From Streptomyces sp. CG1 (GTDB lineage Bacteria; Actinomycetota; Actinomycetes; Streptomycetales; Streptomycetaceae), in the NCBI RefSeq assembly GCF_041080625.1, contig NZ_CP163518.1:9169501-9233500 (forward strand): a stretch of 64,000 nt of DNA, in the 5' to 3' direction. Made by a program: the position numbers and the translations under genes. Below the pieces are notes generated by a model. That model saw only the letters and a program-made list of their open reading frames with translations, did no database searches and was not told where the DNA came from. This document shows positions 8,175 through 18,241 of this stretch, in pieces. Numbering within the stretch: position 1 is the stretch's first letter; every line of letters starts with the position of its first letter.

Positions 8175-8471
8175 TCAGGCCGGCGTCTGCCGGTGGCGCC
8201 CCAGCTCCGGAACCGTCTTCGTGGCGACGAACTCCGTGACGCGGTACGTGCACACGCCGCCGACGGTGAACGGATCGGCCGCGACGATCTCCTCGATCCG
8301 GGCGCGGTCCTCGGCGACGGCGAGGATCACGCCGCCGTCCCGGGGGCTCTTGCGCCCGGAGGCCAGGAAGAACCCCTTCTCGTACTGCTCCTCCAGCCAC
8401 GCCACGTGGTCCGGCAGCAGCGCGTCGACGGCGTCGAGGGGCGCAGTGTAGGTCAACTCCAGTACGAACAT
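8175..8471 (-). CDS. YciI-family protein
   Basis: The 98-residue alpha/beta protein belongs to the YciI family, related to dimeric ferredoxin-like folds with a His-Asp pair. The family core is visible as DHVAWLEEQYEKGFFLASGRKSP, which includes the conserved His of H-x-x-W/Y and the Gly-rich strand. Family members include dehydrochlorinase-like enzymes and stand-alone proteins of unknown role. The ATG at 8471 lacks a ribosome-binding site, and the next gene starts only 61 bp away on the other strand, so the promoters must be very compact. It converges on the small basic protein gene. Confidence 0.82.
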   Translation of the reverse strand: MFVLELTYTAPLDAVDALLPDHVAWLEEQYEKGFFLASGRKSPRDGGVILAVAEDRARIEEIVAADPFTVGGVCTYRVTEFVATKTVPELGRHRQTPA

Positions 8472-8532
8472 GATCGCGAGCCTACCCCCGGGCTCCGACA
8501 GTCGGGCACCGGCCCGTACAGTCGACGTCACG

Positions 8533-9273
8533 ATGACGACCGTAGGCGTACCCGCGGGCTGGCCCGCGACCGAGGAAGAGGCCCGCGCGGTACAGGACGA
8601 GCTGCGGGGCCGGGTGGTGCTCGACGAGCCCGGACCGGAGCCCGGGACGGGCCATGTCACGGGCGTCGACGTCGCCTACGACGACGATCTCGACCTGGTC
8701 GCCGCGGCCGCCGTCGTGCTGGACGCCGCCACCCTGGACGTGGTGGCCGAGGCGACGGCCGTCGGCCGGGTCTCCTTCCCGTACGTGCCCGGCCTCCTCG
8801 CCTTCCGCGAGATCCCCACCGTCCGGGCCGCCCTCGACCGGCTGCCCTGCCCGCCCGGCCTGGTCGTCTGCGACGGCTACGGCCTGGCCCATCCGCGCCG
8901 CTTCGGCCTCGCGAGCCACCTCGGCGTGCTCACCGGCCTGCCGGTCATCGGCGTCGCCAAGAACCCGTTCACCTTCACGTACGACGACCCCGGGGCGCAG
9001 CGGGGCGCCTCCGCCCCGCTGCTCGCGGGCACCGAGGAGGTCGGCCGTGCGCTGCGCACACGGGACGGTGTCAAACCGGTCTTCGTCTCCGTCGGCCACC
9101 GGGTGAGCCTGGACAACGCCCTGACCCACACGCTGGCCCTGACCCCGCGCTACCGGCTGCCGGAGACCACCCGCAGGGCGGACGCCCTGTGCCGCCGGGC
9201 CCTTCGGGAGGCGGCACACAGCGCCGCGGACGGCGCTCAGGAGGCGACGATGCGCCAGGCGCCGACCTCCTGA
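8533..9273 (+). CDS. nfi: Endonuclease V (deoxyinosine 3' endonuclease)
   Basis: The 246-residue repair enzyme cuts one strand near deaminated adenine (hypoxanthine). Catalytic Asp46 sits in GVDVAYDDD and the second metal ligand in VVCDGYGLAHPRRFGLASHLG. The core GVAKNPF and the C-terminal helix that closes the RNase H-like fold are also present. The length is normal for the family. The ATG at 8533 has no strong ribosome-binding site. Its last 37 bp overlap the convergent small gene at 9237-9425, an unusual arrangement for two real genes. Confidence 0.92.
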   Translation: MTTVGVPAGWPATEEEARAVQDELRGRVVLDEPGPEPGTGHVTGVDVAYDDDLDLVAAAAVVLDAATLDVVAEATAVGRVSFPYVPGLLAFREIPTVRAALDRLPCPPGLVVCDGYGLAHPRRFGLASHLGVLTGLPVIGVAKNPFTFTYDDPGAQRGASAPLLAGTEEVGRALRTRDGVKPVFVSVGHRVSLDNALTHTLALTPRYRLPETTRRADALCRRALREAAHSAADGAQEATMRQAPTS

Positions 9274-9425
9274 TACTCCGAGTCGTGGACGGCCGAGCCG
9301 TCGCCCGGTTCGAGGGCGTAGTGGCGGAGGTTGCCACCCCAGTAGCGCAGGATCCGCCCCAGTTCACCGGCGCGGTCCTGCGCCGACGCGCCCTCGTCCA
9401 CGGTCACTTCGAGCACGAACTTCAT
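9237..9425 (-). CDS. Small conserved actinobacterial protein of unknown function
   Basis: The 62-residue product (MKFVLEVTVDEG start) looks like a single alpha-beta unit ending in YQEVGAWRIV. GTGAGG stands just upstream of the ATG. Similar 60-65 residue proteins are common in Streptomyces, often annotated hypothetical. It overlaps the 3' end of nfi on the other strand by 37 bp. No function can be assigned from sequence. Confidence 0.65.
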   Translation of the reverse strand: MKFVLEVTVDEGASAQDRAGELGRILRYWGGNLRHYALEPGDGSAVHDSEYQEVGAWRIVAS

Positions 9426-9548
9426 GCCTCACCCGTCTCCCTCGGCTTCGCCTCTTCGGCCTGGGCTTCCATCGTTTCATTGAAAGACCTCGAAGAGACT
9501 TTCGAGGCGGTGGGCGCAGGCGGATGGGCGGAGTCGGGTGCTCAAGTC

Positions 9549-10748
9549 TCAAACCGGGGAGGATGGGCTCGGGCCCATGGCCGCCACCCGGAAGGTGATC
9601 CCCGCGGCGCGCAGCCGCTCGGTCAGGGCGTCGCCCATCGCCTGTGCCGTGGTGACCTGCCCGGCCGTCGGCGGGAGGTCGTCGAAGGCCAGGCACAGGG
9701 CCGCCTCGGCGAACATCTTCGCCGTCTCGTCGTAGCCGGGGTCGCCGCCCGCGACCTCCGTGAACACGCGCCGGCCGCCGCCCTCGCCGACGAACCGCAC
9801 CGTGAACCGGCTCCTCGCCCGCTTCTCCGCGCTCGGTCCGTCCCCCGGCCGCAGCCGGTCCGACAACCAGCGCCGCGCGGGCGGCAGTTGGGCGGCGGCC
9901 AGCACCGCGCCGACGGCGGCGACCCCGCCCAGGGCGACGGGCAGGTGCCGTACCGCCGCGTAATGCCGGTAGCGGAAGTCGGGGCCGTACCTGTCGAGGG
10001 CCTTGGCCGAGCGGCGCACGATCTGCGGGTCGACGGTCGGCAGCGGCAGCGCCCATGCGCCGACCTCCTGGGCGAACCGGGGCGCGCCCGCGGGTGCCGC
10101 GACCCGGCGTCCCATCAGCCGGGGCTCGTGCCGGCCCCGTTCACGGGCCGCTGCCAGCATGTGCCGGCCGCGCGCGAACTGGTTCAGCGCCGAGGCCAGG
10201 GTGCCGCCGGAGAAAGCGGCGTCGACGCTCACGTAGCCGTCCACGGTCAGCGGCACCCCCTCCGGCAGCTGCCGGACCGTGAAGTACGCGCCCAGGTCGT
10301 GGGGTACGGAGTCGAAGCCGCAGGCGTGCAGCAGGCGCGCGCCGGTCTCCCGTGCGCGAGTGTCGTGCCGGACGTACATCAGGTCCACGAACTCCGGCTC
10401 ACCGGTCAGGTCCAGATAGTCGGTCCCGGAGTCCGCGCAGGCGGCGACCAGCTCCTCGCCGTACAGCACGTACGGCCCGACGGTCGTGGCCACCACGCGC
10501 GCGTGCTCGGCGAGGGCGCGCAGGCTCGCGGGTTCGGACACGTCGGCCCGCAGGACGCCGACCTCCGCGCCGCCGGGCAGCCGCTCGCGCAGCCGCTCCA
10601 GCTTCCGTTCGTCCCGGCCCGCCACCGCCCAGCGCAGTTCCTCGGGCGCGTGTGCGGCGAGATACTCCGCCGTGAGGGTACCGACGAAGCCGGTGGCTCC
10701 GAAGAGCACGAGATCGTAGGGACGATTCGTCCTGTTCAGCCTGCTCAT
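9549..10748 (-). CDS. Saccharopine-dehydrogenase-family oxidoreductase (trans-acting enoyl reductase type)
   Basis: The 399-residue protein has an N-terminal Rossmann fold with the NAD(P) motif GATGFVGTLTAEYL at residues 16-29. After it come the family markers GPYVLYGEELV, YLDLTGEP and LLHACGFDSVPHDLG. In mycobacteria this family includes the trans-acting enoyl reductases of phenolic lipid synthesis; the Streptomyces homologues are uncharacterised. A central Gly/Ala-rich helix (VALGGVAAVGAVLAAAQLPP) may associate with the membrane. The ATG is preceded by AAGGGGTG. It transcribes away from the acyl-CoA block. A lipid substrate is inference. Confidence 0.85.
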   Translation of the reverse strand: MSRLNRTNRPYDLVLFGATGFVGTLTAEYLAAHAPEELRWAVAGRDERKLERLRERLPGGAEVGVLRADVSEPASLRALAEHARVVATTVGPYVLYGEELVAACADSGTDYLDLTGEPEFVDLMYVRHDTRARETGARLLHACGFDSVPHDLGAYFTVRQLPEGVPLTVDGYVSVDAAFSGGTLASALNQFARGRHMLAAARERGRHEPRLMGRRVAAPAGAPRFAQEVGAWALPLPTVDPQIVRRSAKALDRYGPDFRYRHYAAVRHLPVALGGVAAVGAVLAAAQLPPARRWLSDRLRPGDGPSAEKRARSRFTVRFVGEGGGRRVFTEVAGGDPGYDETAKMFAEAALCLAFDDLPPTAGQVTTAQAMGDALTERLRAAGITFRVAAMGPSPSSPV

Positions 10749-11051
10749 GACACCCCTTGGTCCCGCAGCTCGCGCTGCTGTCGGTGGCTGAGGCTAGCGT
10801 GAGGGGAACGCGTGAAGACGACCAGCCCGGAGGCAGTGGTGGCCGGAGCCGAGAACGCCCTGAGGAAGCGGGAGAGAGTATGCGCACTCCACACCCGTCG
10901 CGGCGCACCTGCCTCTCACTCTCCCGGGTGATCCGCGCGGATCCGGGCACTTGACTAAGCGCTTGCTCGTTGGGTCTTGTGTCCGGTGGAACGTGTTCTT
11001 AGCATCACCGGTGTTACATCAGTTGTGTCACACAGGTCAGGGGCTGGACGG
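10749..11051. other. Divergent intergenic region before the acyl-CoA operon
   Basis: This 303-bp stretch holds no convincing gene. It carries a TTGACT hexamer at 10951 followed at once by the palindrome AAGCGCTT (10957-10964), and a second palindrome CACCGGTG (11006-11013) 38 bp before the CoA-transferase ATG. Both are plausible operator positions for a fatty-acid regulator. No good -10 box is evident. Confidence 0.4.
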
Positions 11052-12209
11052 ATGACGACGGCAGGGACGCGGGCGACGCCGGGCGGCGGTCCGCTCTCCG
11101 GTGTGCGCGTGGTCGAGCTGGCCGGCATCGGGCCCGGCCCGTTCGCCGCCATGCTCCTCGCGGACCTGGGCGCCGACGTGGTCCGGGTGGACCGCCCTGG
11201 CGGCCCCGGCCTCGCGATCGACCCCGCGTACGACATCACCAACCGCAACAAGCGCTCGATCGTGGTCGACCTGAAGGCACCGGACGGCCCCGCGCGCGTG
11301 CTGGACCTCGCCGAGCGGGCCGACATCCTCATCGAGGGCTACCGCCCGGGCGTCGCCGAGCGGCTCGGCGTCGGGCCCGAGGACTGCCGTGCCCGCAACC
11401 CCCGCCTGGTCTACGGCCGGATGACCGGCTGGGGCCAGGAGGGCCCGCTCGCCGACCGCGCGGGCCACGACGTGGCCTACATCGCGCTCACCGGCACCCT
11501 CGGCATGATCGGCCGCCCGGACGAGCCCCCGGCCGTCCCCGCGAACCTGCTCGGCGACTACGCGGGCGGCTCGCTCTACCTGGTGGTGGGCGTCCTCGCC
11601 GCCCTGCACCACGCTCGCGCGACCGGCACCGGACAGGTAGTCGACGCCGCCATCGTCGACGGCACGGCCCATCTGTCCGCGATGATCCACGGCATGCTGG
11701 CGGCCGGCGGCTGGCAGGACCGGCGCGCCGCCAACCTCCTCGACGGCGGCTGCCCCTATTACGGCACCTACGAGACGGCCGACGGCAAGTACATGGCGGT
11801 CGGCGCCCTGGAGGGCCAGTTCTACACGGAGTTCCTGCGCCTGCTCGGCCTGGACGACCTGGCACCGGCCCGCAAGGACTGGACCCGCTGGGGCGAGCTG
11901 CGCGAGCGCGTCGCCGCCCGCTTCAAGTCCCGCACCCGCGATGAGTGGACGGCCGTCTTCGAGGGAACCGACGCCTGTGTGGCCCCCGTGCTGTCCCTGC
12001 GCGAGGCCCCGCACCACCCGCATCTCGCCGCCCGCGGCACCTTCACCGAACACGCAGGCATCACCCAGCCGGCCCCCGCCCCCCGGTTCTCCGCGACCCC
12101 CACCGCCGTCCGCACCGGCCCGGCCCTGCCGGGCGCGGACACGGAGACGGTGGCGCGGGACTGGGGGATACCCGTATCCGTGAACGACGCGGTCACCGAC
12201 GCCGACTGA
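11052..12209 (+). CDS. CaiB/BaiF CoA-transferase family protein, alpha-methylacyl-CoA racemase type
   Basis: The 385-residue cytoplasmic enzyme belongs to family III CoA transferases. The N-terminal block GVRVVELAGIGPGPFAAMLLADLGADVVRVD and the NLLGDYAGGS segment with the conserved Asp are typical of 2-methylacyl-CoA racemase, which readies branched acyl-CoA for beta-oxidation. The length fits. Start choice: ATG at 11052 begins the conserved region. The thiolase gene follows after 42 bp, then the FadB-like gene, so this is the first gene of a likely acyl-CoA degradation operon. Transferase activity rather than racemase activity cannot be excluded. Confidence 0.88.
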   Translation: MTTAGTRATPGGGPLSGVRVVELAGIGPGPFAAMLLADLGADVVRVDRPGGPGLAIDPAYDITNRNKRSIVVDLKAPDGPARVLDLAERADILIEGYRPGVAERLGVGPEDCRARNPRLVYGRMTGWGQEGPLADRAGHDVAYIALTGTLGMIGRPDEPPAVPANLLGDYAGGSLYLVVGVLAALHHARATGTGQVVDAAIVDGTAHLSAMIHGMLAAGGWQDRRAANLLDGGCPYYGTYETADGKYMAVGALEGQFYTEFLRLLGLDDLAPARKDWTRWGELRERVAARFKSRTRDEWTAVFEGTDACVAPVLSLREAPHHPHLAARGTFTEHAGITQPAPAPRFSATPTAVRTGPALPGADTETVARDWGIPVSVNDAVTDAD

Positions 12210-12251
12210 CCCCGCCCACCCCGCTCAGCCCACCCTCCGAAAGGCACACCA

Positions 12252-13466
<1,215 letters not shown>

Positions 13467-13516
13467 ACTCCCCGCGGAATCACGAGACTTCCGAGACCTC
13501 AACGGAGACGACTGTC

Positions 13517-15688
13517 ATGACCGAGAGCACCACCATCCGCTGGGAGCAGGACGACACCGGTGTCGTCACCCTCGTCCTGGACGACCCGAACCAGTCCGCG
13601 AACACCATGAACCAGGCGTTCCGCGACTCCCTCGCCGCGATCACCGACCGGCTCGAGGCCGAGCGGGACTCGATCCGCGGCATCATCTTCACCTCCGCCA
13701 AGAAGACCTTCTTCGCGGGCGGCGATCTGCGCGACCTGATCCGGGTCACCCCGGAGACCGCCCAGGACCTCTTCGACGGCGGCCTCGCCATCAAGCGGAA
13801 CCTGCGCCGCATCGAGACCCTCGGCAAGCCGGTCGTCGCCGCGATCAACGGCGCCGCCCTGGGCGGCGGGTTCGAACTGGCCCTCGCCTGCCACCACCGG
13901 GTCGCCCTCGACACCTCCGGCACCAAGATCGGCTGCCCCGAGGTCACCCTCGGCCTGCTCCCCGGAGGCGGCGGAGTCGTCCGCACCGTACGGCTGCTGG
14001 GTATCGCCGACGCCCTGCTGAAGGTGCTCCTCCAGGGCCAGCAGTACAACGCACGGCGCGCCCAGGAGAACGGCCTCGTCCACGAGGTCGCCGCCACACC
14101 GGAGGAACTGCTCGCCAAGGCCCGCGCCTTCATCGACGCGAACCCCGAGTCGCAGCAGCCCTGGGACAAGCCCGGCTACAGGATCCCGGGCGGTACGCCC
14201 GCCAACCCGAAGTTCGCCGCCAACCTGCCCGCCTTCCCGGCCAGTCTGCGCAAGCAGACGAACGGTGCGCCCTACCCGGCCCCGCGCAACATCCTGGCCG
14301 CGGCCGTCGAGGGCTCCCAGGTCGACTTCGAGACCGCCCAGGTCATCGAGGCCCGCTACTTCGTGGAGCTGGCCGCCGGGCAGACCTCGAAGAACATGAT
14401 CCAGGCGTTCTTCTTCGACCTCCAGGCCGTCAACTCCGGCGCCAACCGCCCCAAGGGCATCGAGTCCCGCCAGGTCCGCAAGGTCGCCGTCCTCGGCGCC
14501 GGCATGATGGGCGCCGGCATCGCGTACTCGTGCGCCCGCGCCGGTATCGACGTCGTCCTGAAGGACGTCTCCCAGGAAGCGGCCGCCAAGGGCAAGGACT
14601 ACTCCGAGAAGCTGTGCGCCAAGGCCGTCGCCAAGGGCCGTACCAGCCAGGAGAAGGCGGACGCGCTGCTCGCCCGGATCACGCCCACCGCCGAGGTGTC
14701 CGACCTCGCGGGCTGCGACGCGGTGATCGAGGCCGTCTTCGAGGACACCACGCTCAAGCACAAGGTGTTCCAGGAGATCGAGTCCGTCGTCGCCCCGGAC
14801 GCGCTGCTGTGCTCCAACACCTCCACCCTGCCCATCACCACCCTCGCCGAGGGAGTGGAGCGCCAGACGGACTTCATCGGGCTGCACTTCTTCTCACCGG
14901 TCGACAAGATGCCGCTGGTCGAGATCATCAAGGGCGAGCGCACCGGCGACGAGGCCCTGGCCCGGGCCTTCGACCTGGTCCGGCAGATCAACAAGACGCC
15001 GATCGTCGTGAACGACTCGCGCGGCTTCTTCACCTCCCGGGTGATCGGCCACTTCATCAACGAGGGCGTCGCCATGGTCGGCGAGGGCATCGAGCCCGCC
15101 TCGGTGGAGCAGGCTGCCGCCCAGGCCGGCTACCCCGCCAAGGTCCTCTCCCTCATGGACGAGCTGACCCTCACCCTTCCGCGCAAGATCCGGGGCGAGA
15201 CCAAGCGGGCCGTGGAAGAGGCCGGCGGCACCTGGACCGCGCACCCGGCGGAAGCGGTCATCGACCGTATGGTCGACGAGTTCGGCCGCCCCGGCCGCAG
15301 CGGCGGCGCCGGGTTCTACGACTACACCGAGGACGGCAAGCGGGCCGGACTCTGGCCGGGCCTGCGCGAGCACTTCACCAGGCCCGGGTACGAGATCCCG
15401 TTCCGGGACATGCAGGAGCGGATGCTCTTCGCCGAGGCGCTCGACACCGTGCGGCTTCTCGAGGAGGGCGTCCTGACCTCGGTCGCCGACGCCAACATCG
15501 GCTCGATCTTCGGTATCGGCTTCCCGGGCTGGACCGGCGGTGTGCTGCAGTACATCAACGGCTACGACGGTGAGCTGCCCGGCTTCGTGGCCCGCGCGCG
15601 GGAGCTCGCCGAGGCCTACGGCGAGCGCTTCACCCCGCCCGCGCTGCTCGTGGAGAAGGCGGAGAAGGGGGAGCGCTTCAGCGACTGA
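13517..15688 (+). CDS. fadB: Fatty-acid oxidation complex alpha subunit: enoyl-CoA hydratase / 3-hydroxyacyl-CoA dehydrogenase
   Basis: The 723-residue fusion carries out hydration and oxidation in beta-oxidation. Residues 1-200 are a crotonase domain with both catalytic glutamates (GGGFELALAC and GCPEVTLGLLP). Residues about 315-500 are the NAD domain (VAVLGAGMMGAGIAYS), and the rest is the hydroxyacyl dehydrogenase C-terminal domain with SRGFFTSRVIGHFINEG. The ATG has GGAGA upstream. Its last 11 bp overlap the convergent MerR gene. Together with the thiolase it makes a complete beta-oxidation module. Confidence 0.94.
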   Translation: MTESTTIRWEQDDTGVVTLVLDDPNQSANTMNQAFRDSLAAITDRLEAERDSIRGIIFTSAKKTFFAGGDLRDLIRVTPETAQDLFDGGLAIKRNLRRIETLGKPVVAAINGAALGGGFELALACHHRVALDTSGTKIGCPEVTLGLLPGGGGVVRTVRLLGIADALLKVLLQGQQYNARRAQENGLVHEVAATPEELLAKARAFIDANPESQQPWDKPGYRIPGGTPANPKFAANLPAFPASLRKQTNGAPYPAPRNILAAAVEGSQVDFETAQVIEARYFVELAAGQTSKNMIQAFFFDLQAVNSGANRPKGIESRQVRKVAVLGAGMMGAGIAYSCARAGIDVVLKDVSQEAAAKGKDYSEKLCAKAVAKGRTSQEKADALLARITPTAEVSDLAGCDAVIEAVFEDTTLKHKVFQEIESVVAPDALLCSNTSTLPITTLAEGVERQTDFIGLHFFSPVDKMPLVEIIKGERTGDEALARAFDLVRQINKTPIVVNDSRGFFTSRVIGHFINEGVAMVGEGIEPASVEQAAAQAGYPAKVLSLMDELTLTLPRKIRGETKRAVEEAGGTWTAHPAEAVIDRMVDEFGRPGRSGGAGFYDYTEDGKRAGLWPGLREHFTRPGYEIPFRDMQERMLFAEALDTVRLLEEGVLTSVADANIGSIFGIGFPGWTGGVLQYINGYDGELPGFVARARELAEAYGERFTPPALLVEKAEKGERFSD

Positions 15689-16418
15689 CGTCCGGATCCG
15701 AGAGGTCCGGATCCGGTCCGCTGACCCACTCGCTCAGCTCTTCCCGCAGCGACCGCTGGAAGGTCGTCAGCAGCGCCTGCACCACCAAGGGGTGCATGTG
15801 CGCCGACAGGGACCTCACGTCCAGGGCGTTCCGCTCGGCCACCTCGCCGCGGAAGAGCTGGGAGAGTTCGTGAGCCGCGGCGCGCGAGTGCTCGATGAGC
15901 ACCTTGCGCGCCGCGAGGATTACCTCCTGCGACAGCGGCACGTCGAGGAGCTGCACCCCGAGCCGGAGCAGCCCCGCGTCCACACGGAAGCTGTCACCGT
16001 CCGCCTCCGTGATCACGTTCATCGCCGTCAGCCGCTCGACGTCCTCGGCCGACAGTGGCCGCCCGGCCCGCCGCTCCAGTTCCCGCCCCGACACGGTGTC
16101 GACCGCGTCCGGCGCCCAGGACGCCACCACGGCACGGTGAATGGCCAGGTCGTGTGGGGTGAGATCGGGCGGCAGCTGCCGCAGGTACCGCCCGATCGCC
16201 GCCAGCGTCATGCCCTGCTGCTGCAACTCCTCGATGAGGGCCAGCCGTGCCACGTGCTCCGGCCCGTAGTGCCCGACCCGGCGCGGGCCGATCACCGGCG
16301 GGGGAAGCAGCCCTTTGCTGCCGTAGAACCGGACGGTGCGGACCGTGACGCCCGCCCGGGCGGCCAGCTCGTCGATGGTGAGGGGCGCCTGCCCTGCATC
16401 GGTCGCATCGGTCGTCAT
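15678..16418 (-). CDS. MerR-family transcriptional regulator
   Basis: The 246-residue regulator has an N-terminal winged helix (LTIDELAARAGVTVRTVRFYGSKGLLPPP, then GHYGPEHVARLALIEELQQQGMTL). A helical effector domain of about 150 residues follows, longer than in metal-type MerR proteins and without a Cys cluster. It converges on the beta-oxidation genes and diverges from the permease. A CAGCA-N4-TGCTG inverted repeat sits immediately upstream of its ATG, suggesting autoregulation. The ATG at 16418 has no ribosome-binding site, so a leaderless mRNA is likely. An acyl-CoA or lipid ligand is inference from context. Confidence 0.88.
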   Translation of the reverse strand: MTTDATDAGQAPLTIDELAARAGVTVRTVRFYGSKGLLPPPVIGPRRVGHYGPEHVARLALIEELQQQGMTLAAIGRYLRQLPPDLTPHDLAIHRAVVASWAPDAVDTVSGRELERRAGRPLSAEDVERLTAMNVITEADGDSFRVDAGLLRLGVQLLDVPLSQEVILAARKVLIEHSRAAAHELSQLFRGEVAERNALDVRSLSAHMHPLVVQALLTTFQRSLREELSEWVSGPDPDLSDPDVSR

Positions 16419-16421
16419 GTG

Positions 16422-16435
16422 CAGCAGTATTGCTG
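16422..16435. promoter_or_regulatory. Inverted repeat CAGCA-GTAT-TGCTG upstream of the MerR start
   Basis: The 5-bp arms and 4-bp spacer lie 4-17 bp upstream of the MerR ATG, overlapping its likely promoter and transcription start. This is a natural autoregulatory operator position; a site controlling the divergent permease is also possible. Confidence 0.4.
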
Positions 16436-16609
16436 TCTCACCGATGGTGTGAAACCTGAGGTGAACGCCGCGTGACTCCTGAGTGGATCGTGTGAGAAGC
16501 AACGCTCTGTGACATGGGCCACCGCGTACCTGCGGATCTTTCTGGGAAGCTGCTGCCTTGGTCTGTGCCGCAACTCGACAGGGTGGTGCGGGCCGAGCCC
16601 TGCACGACC

Positions 16610-16630
16610 CCCGGGCCCACAAGGCCCGGG
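16610..16630 (+). promoter_or_regulatory. GC hairpin in the permease 5' leader
   Basis: CCCGGGCC (16610-16617) and GGCCCGGG (16623-16630) form a perfect 8-bp stem with a 5-nt loop, ending 22 nt before the chosen GTG start. It could limit ribosome access or act as an attenuator of the permease gene. Confidence 0.45.
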
Positions 16631-16652
16631 CGCACCAGGAATGGAACCACCC

Positions 16653-18116
16653 GTGAGCAAGGAAGCCGTGCAATCGGCACAGGCCGCCGCCCCCAAGGCG
16701 GCCCAGGCGCCCGCGGATGCGGGCGACGCCGGTTACAGCAAGGACCTCAAGGCCCGCCACATCAACATGATCGCCATCGGCGGCGCCATCGGCACCGGCC
16801 TCCTCCTGGGCGCCGGCGGCCGCCTGCACAACGCCGGGCCAGCGCTCGCCCTGGCCTACCTGGTCTGCGGCGTCTTCGCCTTCTTCGTCGTCCGCGCCCT
16901 GGGCGAGCTGGTCCTGTACCGGCCGTCCTCCGGCTCCTTCGTGTCGTACGCGCGCGAATTCCTCGGTGAGAAGGGCGCCTACGTCGCCGGCTGGATGTAC
17001 TTCCTGAACTGGTCGACCACCGGTATCGCCGACATCACCGCGATCGCGCTCTACACGCACTACTGGAGCTTCTTCACCTCGATCCCGCAGTGGGTGCTCG
17101 CCCTGATCGCCCTCGCGGTGGTCCTGGCCGTGAACCTGATCTCGGTGAAGATCTTCGGCGAGATGGAGTTCTGGTTCGCGATCATCAAGGTCGCCACCAT
17201 CGTCGGCTTCATGCTGATCAGCATTTTCCTGCTCGCCACCCACCACAAGGTCGGCGGTCACACCCCCGGCCTGAGCGTGATCACCGACCACGGTGGCATC
17301 TTCCCGCACGGCCTGATGCCGGTCGTCCTGGTCATGCAGGGCGTGATCTTCGCCTACGCCGCTCTGGAGCTGGTCGGCGTGGCCGCCGGCGAGACCGCCG
17401 AGCCGGAGAAGGTCGTCCCGCGCGCGGTGAACTCGATCATGTGGCGCGTGGGCCTGTTCTACGTCGGCTCGGTCGTGCTGCTCGCCCTGCTGCTGCCGGG
17501 CTCCGTGTACTCCGCCGACCAGAGCCCGTTCGTCACGGTCCTGTCCAAGATCGGCGTCCCGGCGGCCGGTGACGTGATGAACCTGGTCGTGCTGACCGCC
17601 GCGATGTCCTCGCTGAACTCCGGTCTGTACTCCACCGGCCGCATTCTGCGCTCGATGGCCATGGCGGGCTCCGCCCCGAAGTTCACCGCCAGGATGAGCC
17701 GCACCCAGGTGCCGTACGGCGGCATCCTGCTGACCTGCGCGGTCTGCGTGCTCGGCGTCGGCCTGAACTACCTGGTGCCCAGCCAGGCCTTCGAGATCGT
17801 GCTGAACGTCGCCTCCCTCGGGATCATCAGCACCTGGGTCATCATCATGATCTGCCACATGGTCTTCGTCCGCCGCGCCCGCGCGGGCCTGGTGGACCGG
17901 CCGCACTTCCAGCTGAAGTTCAGCCCGGTCGTCGAGATCGTCACCATCGCCTTCCTGCTGGTCTGCCTCGGCATGATGTGGAACGACCCGGACGTCGGCC
18001 GGAAGACCATCCTGCTGATCCCGGTGATCGCCGTCATGCTGGTCGCCGGCTGGTTCGGCGTGCGCCGCCGGGTGTCCGCCAACACCGACAAGGAACTGTC
18101 GCAGCTGACGAAGTAG
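16653..18116 (+). CDS. Amino-acid permease, L-asparagine permease (AnsP) type
   Basis: The 487-residue membrane protein has about 12 hydrophobic segments and the amino acid-polyamine-organocation family signature near its start ([18 protein letters not shown]). It imports an amino acid by proton symport. Overall layout and context resemble the asparagine permeases of Streptomyces. The GTG at 16653 (VSKEAVQ) is preferred, with GGAA 7 nt upstream. An ATG at 16641 has AGGA immediately against it and no spacing. A strong 8-bp hairpin lies in the leader. Substrate is inferred from family only. Confidence 0.88.
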   Translation: MSKEAVQSAQAAAPKAAQAPADAGDAGYSKDLKARHINMIAIGGAIGTGLLLGAGGRLHNAGPALALAYLVCGVFAFFVVRALGELVLYRPSSGSFVSYAREFLGEKGAYVAGWMYFLNWSTTGIADITAIALYTHYWSFFTSIPQWVLALIALAVVLAVNLISVKIFGEMEFWFAIIKVATIVGFMLISIFLLATHHKVGGHTPGLSVITDHGGIFPHGLMPVVLVMQGVIFAYAALELVGVAAGETAEPEKVVPRAVNSIMWRVGLFYVGSVVLLALLLPGSVYSADQSPFVTVLSKIGVPAAGDVMNLVVLTAAMSSLNSGLYSTGRILRSMAMAGSAPKFTARMSRTQVPYGGILLTCAVCVLGVGLNYLVPSQAFEIVLNVASLGIISTWVIIMICHMVFVRRARAGLVDRPHFQLKFSPVVEIVTIAFLLVCLGMMWNDPDVGRKTILLIPVIAVMLVAGWFGVRRRVSANTDKELSQLTK

Positions 18117-18141
18117 CAGCCCGGAAGAACCCGACAGCCAC

Positions 18142-18163
18142 TGTCAGTGGCATCGCCTACGGT
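18142..18163 (+). promoter_or_regulatory. DNA-damage promoter motif of the RecA-NDp (PafBC-dependent) type
   Basis: TGTCAGTG (18142-18149) is followed after exactly 8 bp by TACGGT (18158-18163), matching the known actinobacterial motif tTGTCRGTG-N8-TAnnnT, with C in place of the first T. This motif drives LexA-independent DNA-damage genes. The first ATG downstream (18170) is 7 bp after the -10 box, so transcription would start at or next to it. Confidence 0.68.
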
Positions 18164-18207
18164 GGCGTCATGCCGGAGATCACGTATGTCCGGGGTGACG
18201 CCACCGT
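18159..18207. repeat. 11-bp inverted repeat spanning the -10 box and the remnant start codon
   Basis: ACGGTGGCGTC (18159-18169) and GACGCCACCGT (18197-18207) are perfect complements. The loop contains a second pair, CCGGA (18173-18177) and TCCGG (18189-18193). The ATG at 18170 sits in the loop. In DNA it could be an operator; in RNA starting near 18170 only the inner pair remains, so a DNA-level role is more likely. Confidence 0.5.
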
Positions 18208-18208
18208 G
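18170..18208 (+). pseudogene. Remnant of a macrodomain (ADP-ribose-processing) protein gene, first 13 codons
   Basis: The codons read MPEITYVRGDATV. From memory, ITYVRGDAT is the conserved N-terminus of Streptomyces macrodomain proteins. In S. coelicolor such a gene (SCO6735) follows the AnsP-type permease and has a RecA-NDp promoter. Here the promoter and this start are present, but the sequence then diverges (RRQELPRGGRG) and joins in frame, 24 codons after the ATG, to the PfkB kinase. No ADP-ribose-binding residues follow. It is most simply a deletion remnant, although a functional 24-residue extension of the kinase is possible. Confidence 0.55.
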
Positions 18209-18241
18209 CGTCGCCAAGAGTTGCCACGGGGAGGGCGGGGG

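Noticed and set aside
8193..10802. Very long plus-strand open frame across the endonuclease V and dehydrogenase region
   Set aside because: It has the Arg/Pro/Gly-rich composition of a GC-rich shadow frame, spans genes on both strands, and shows no domain.
15678..17906. 742-residue minus-strand reading that joins the MerR gene to sequence antisense to the permease
   Set aside because: Only the last 246 residues are MerR; the rest mirrors the permease coding strand.
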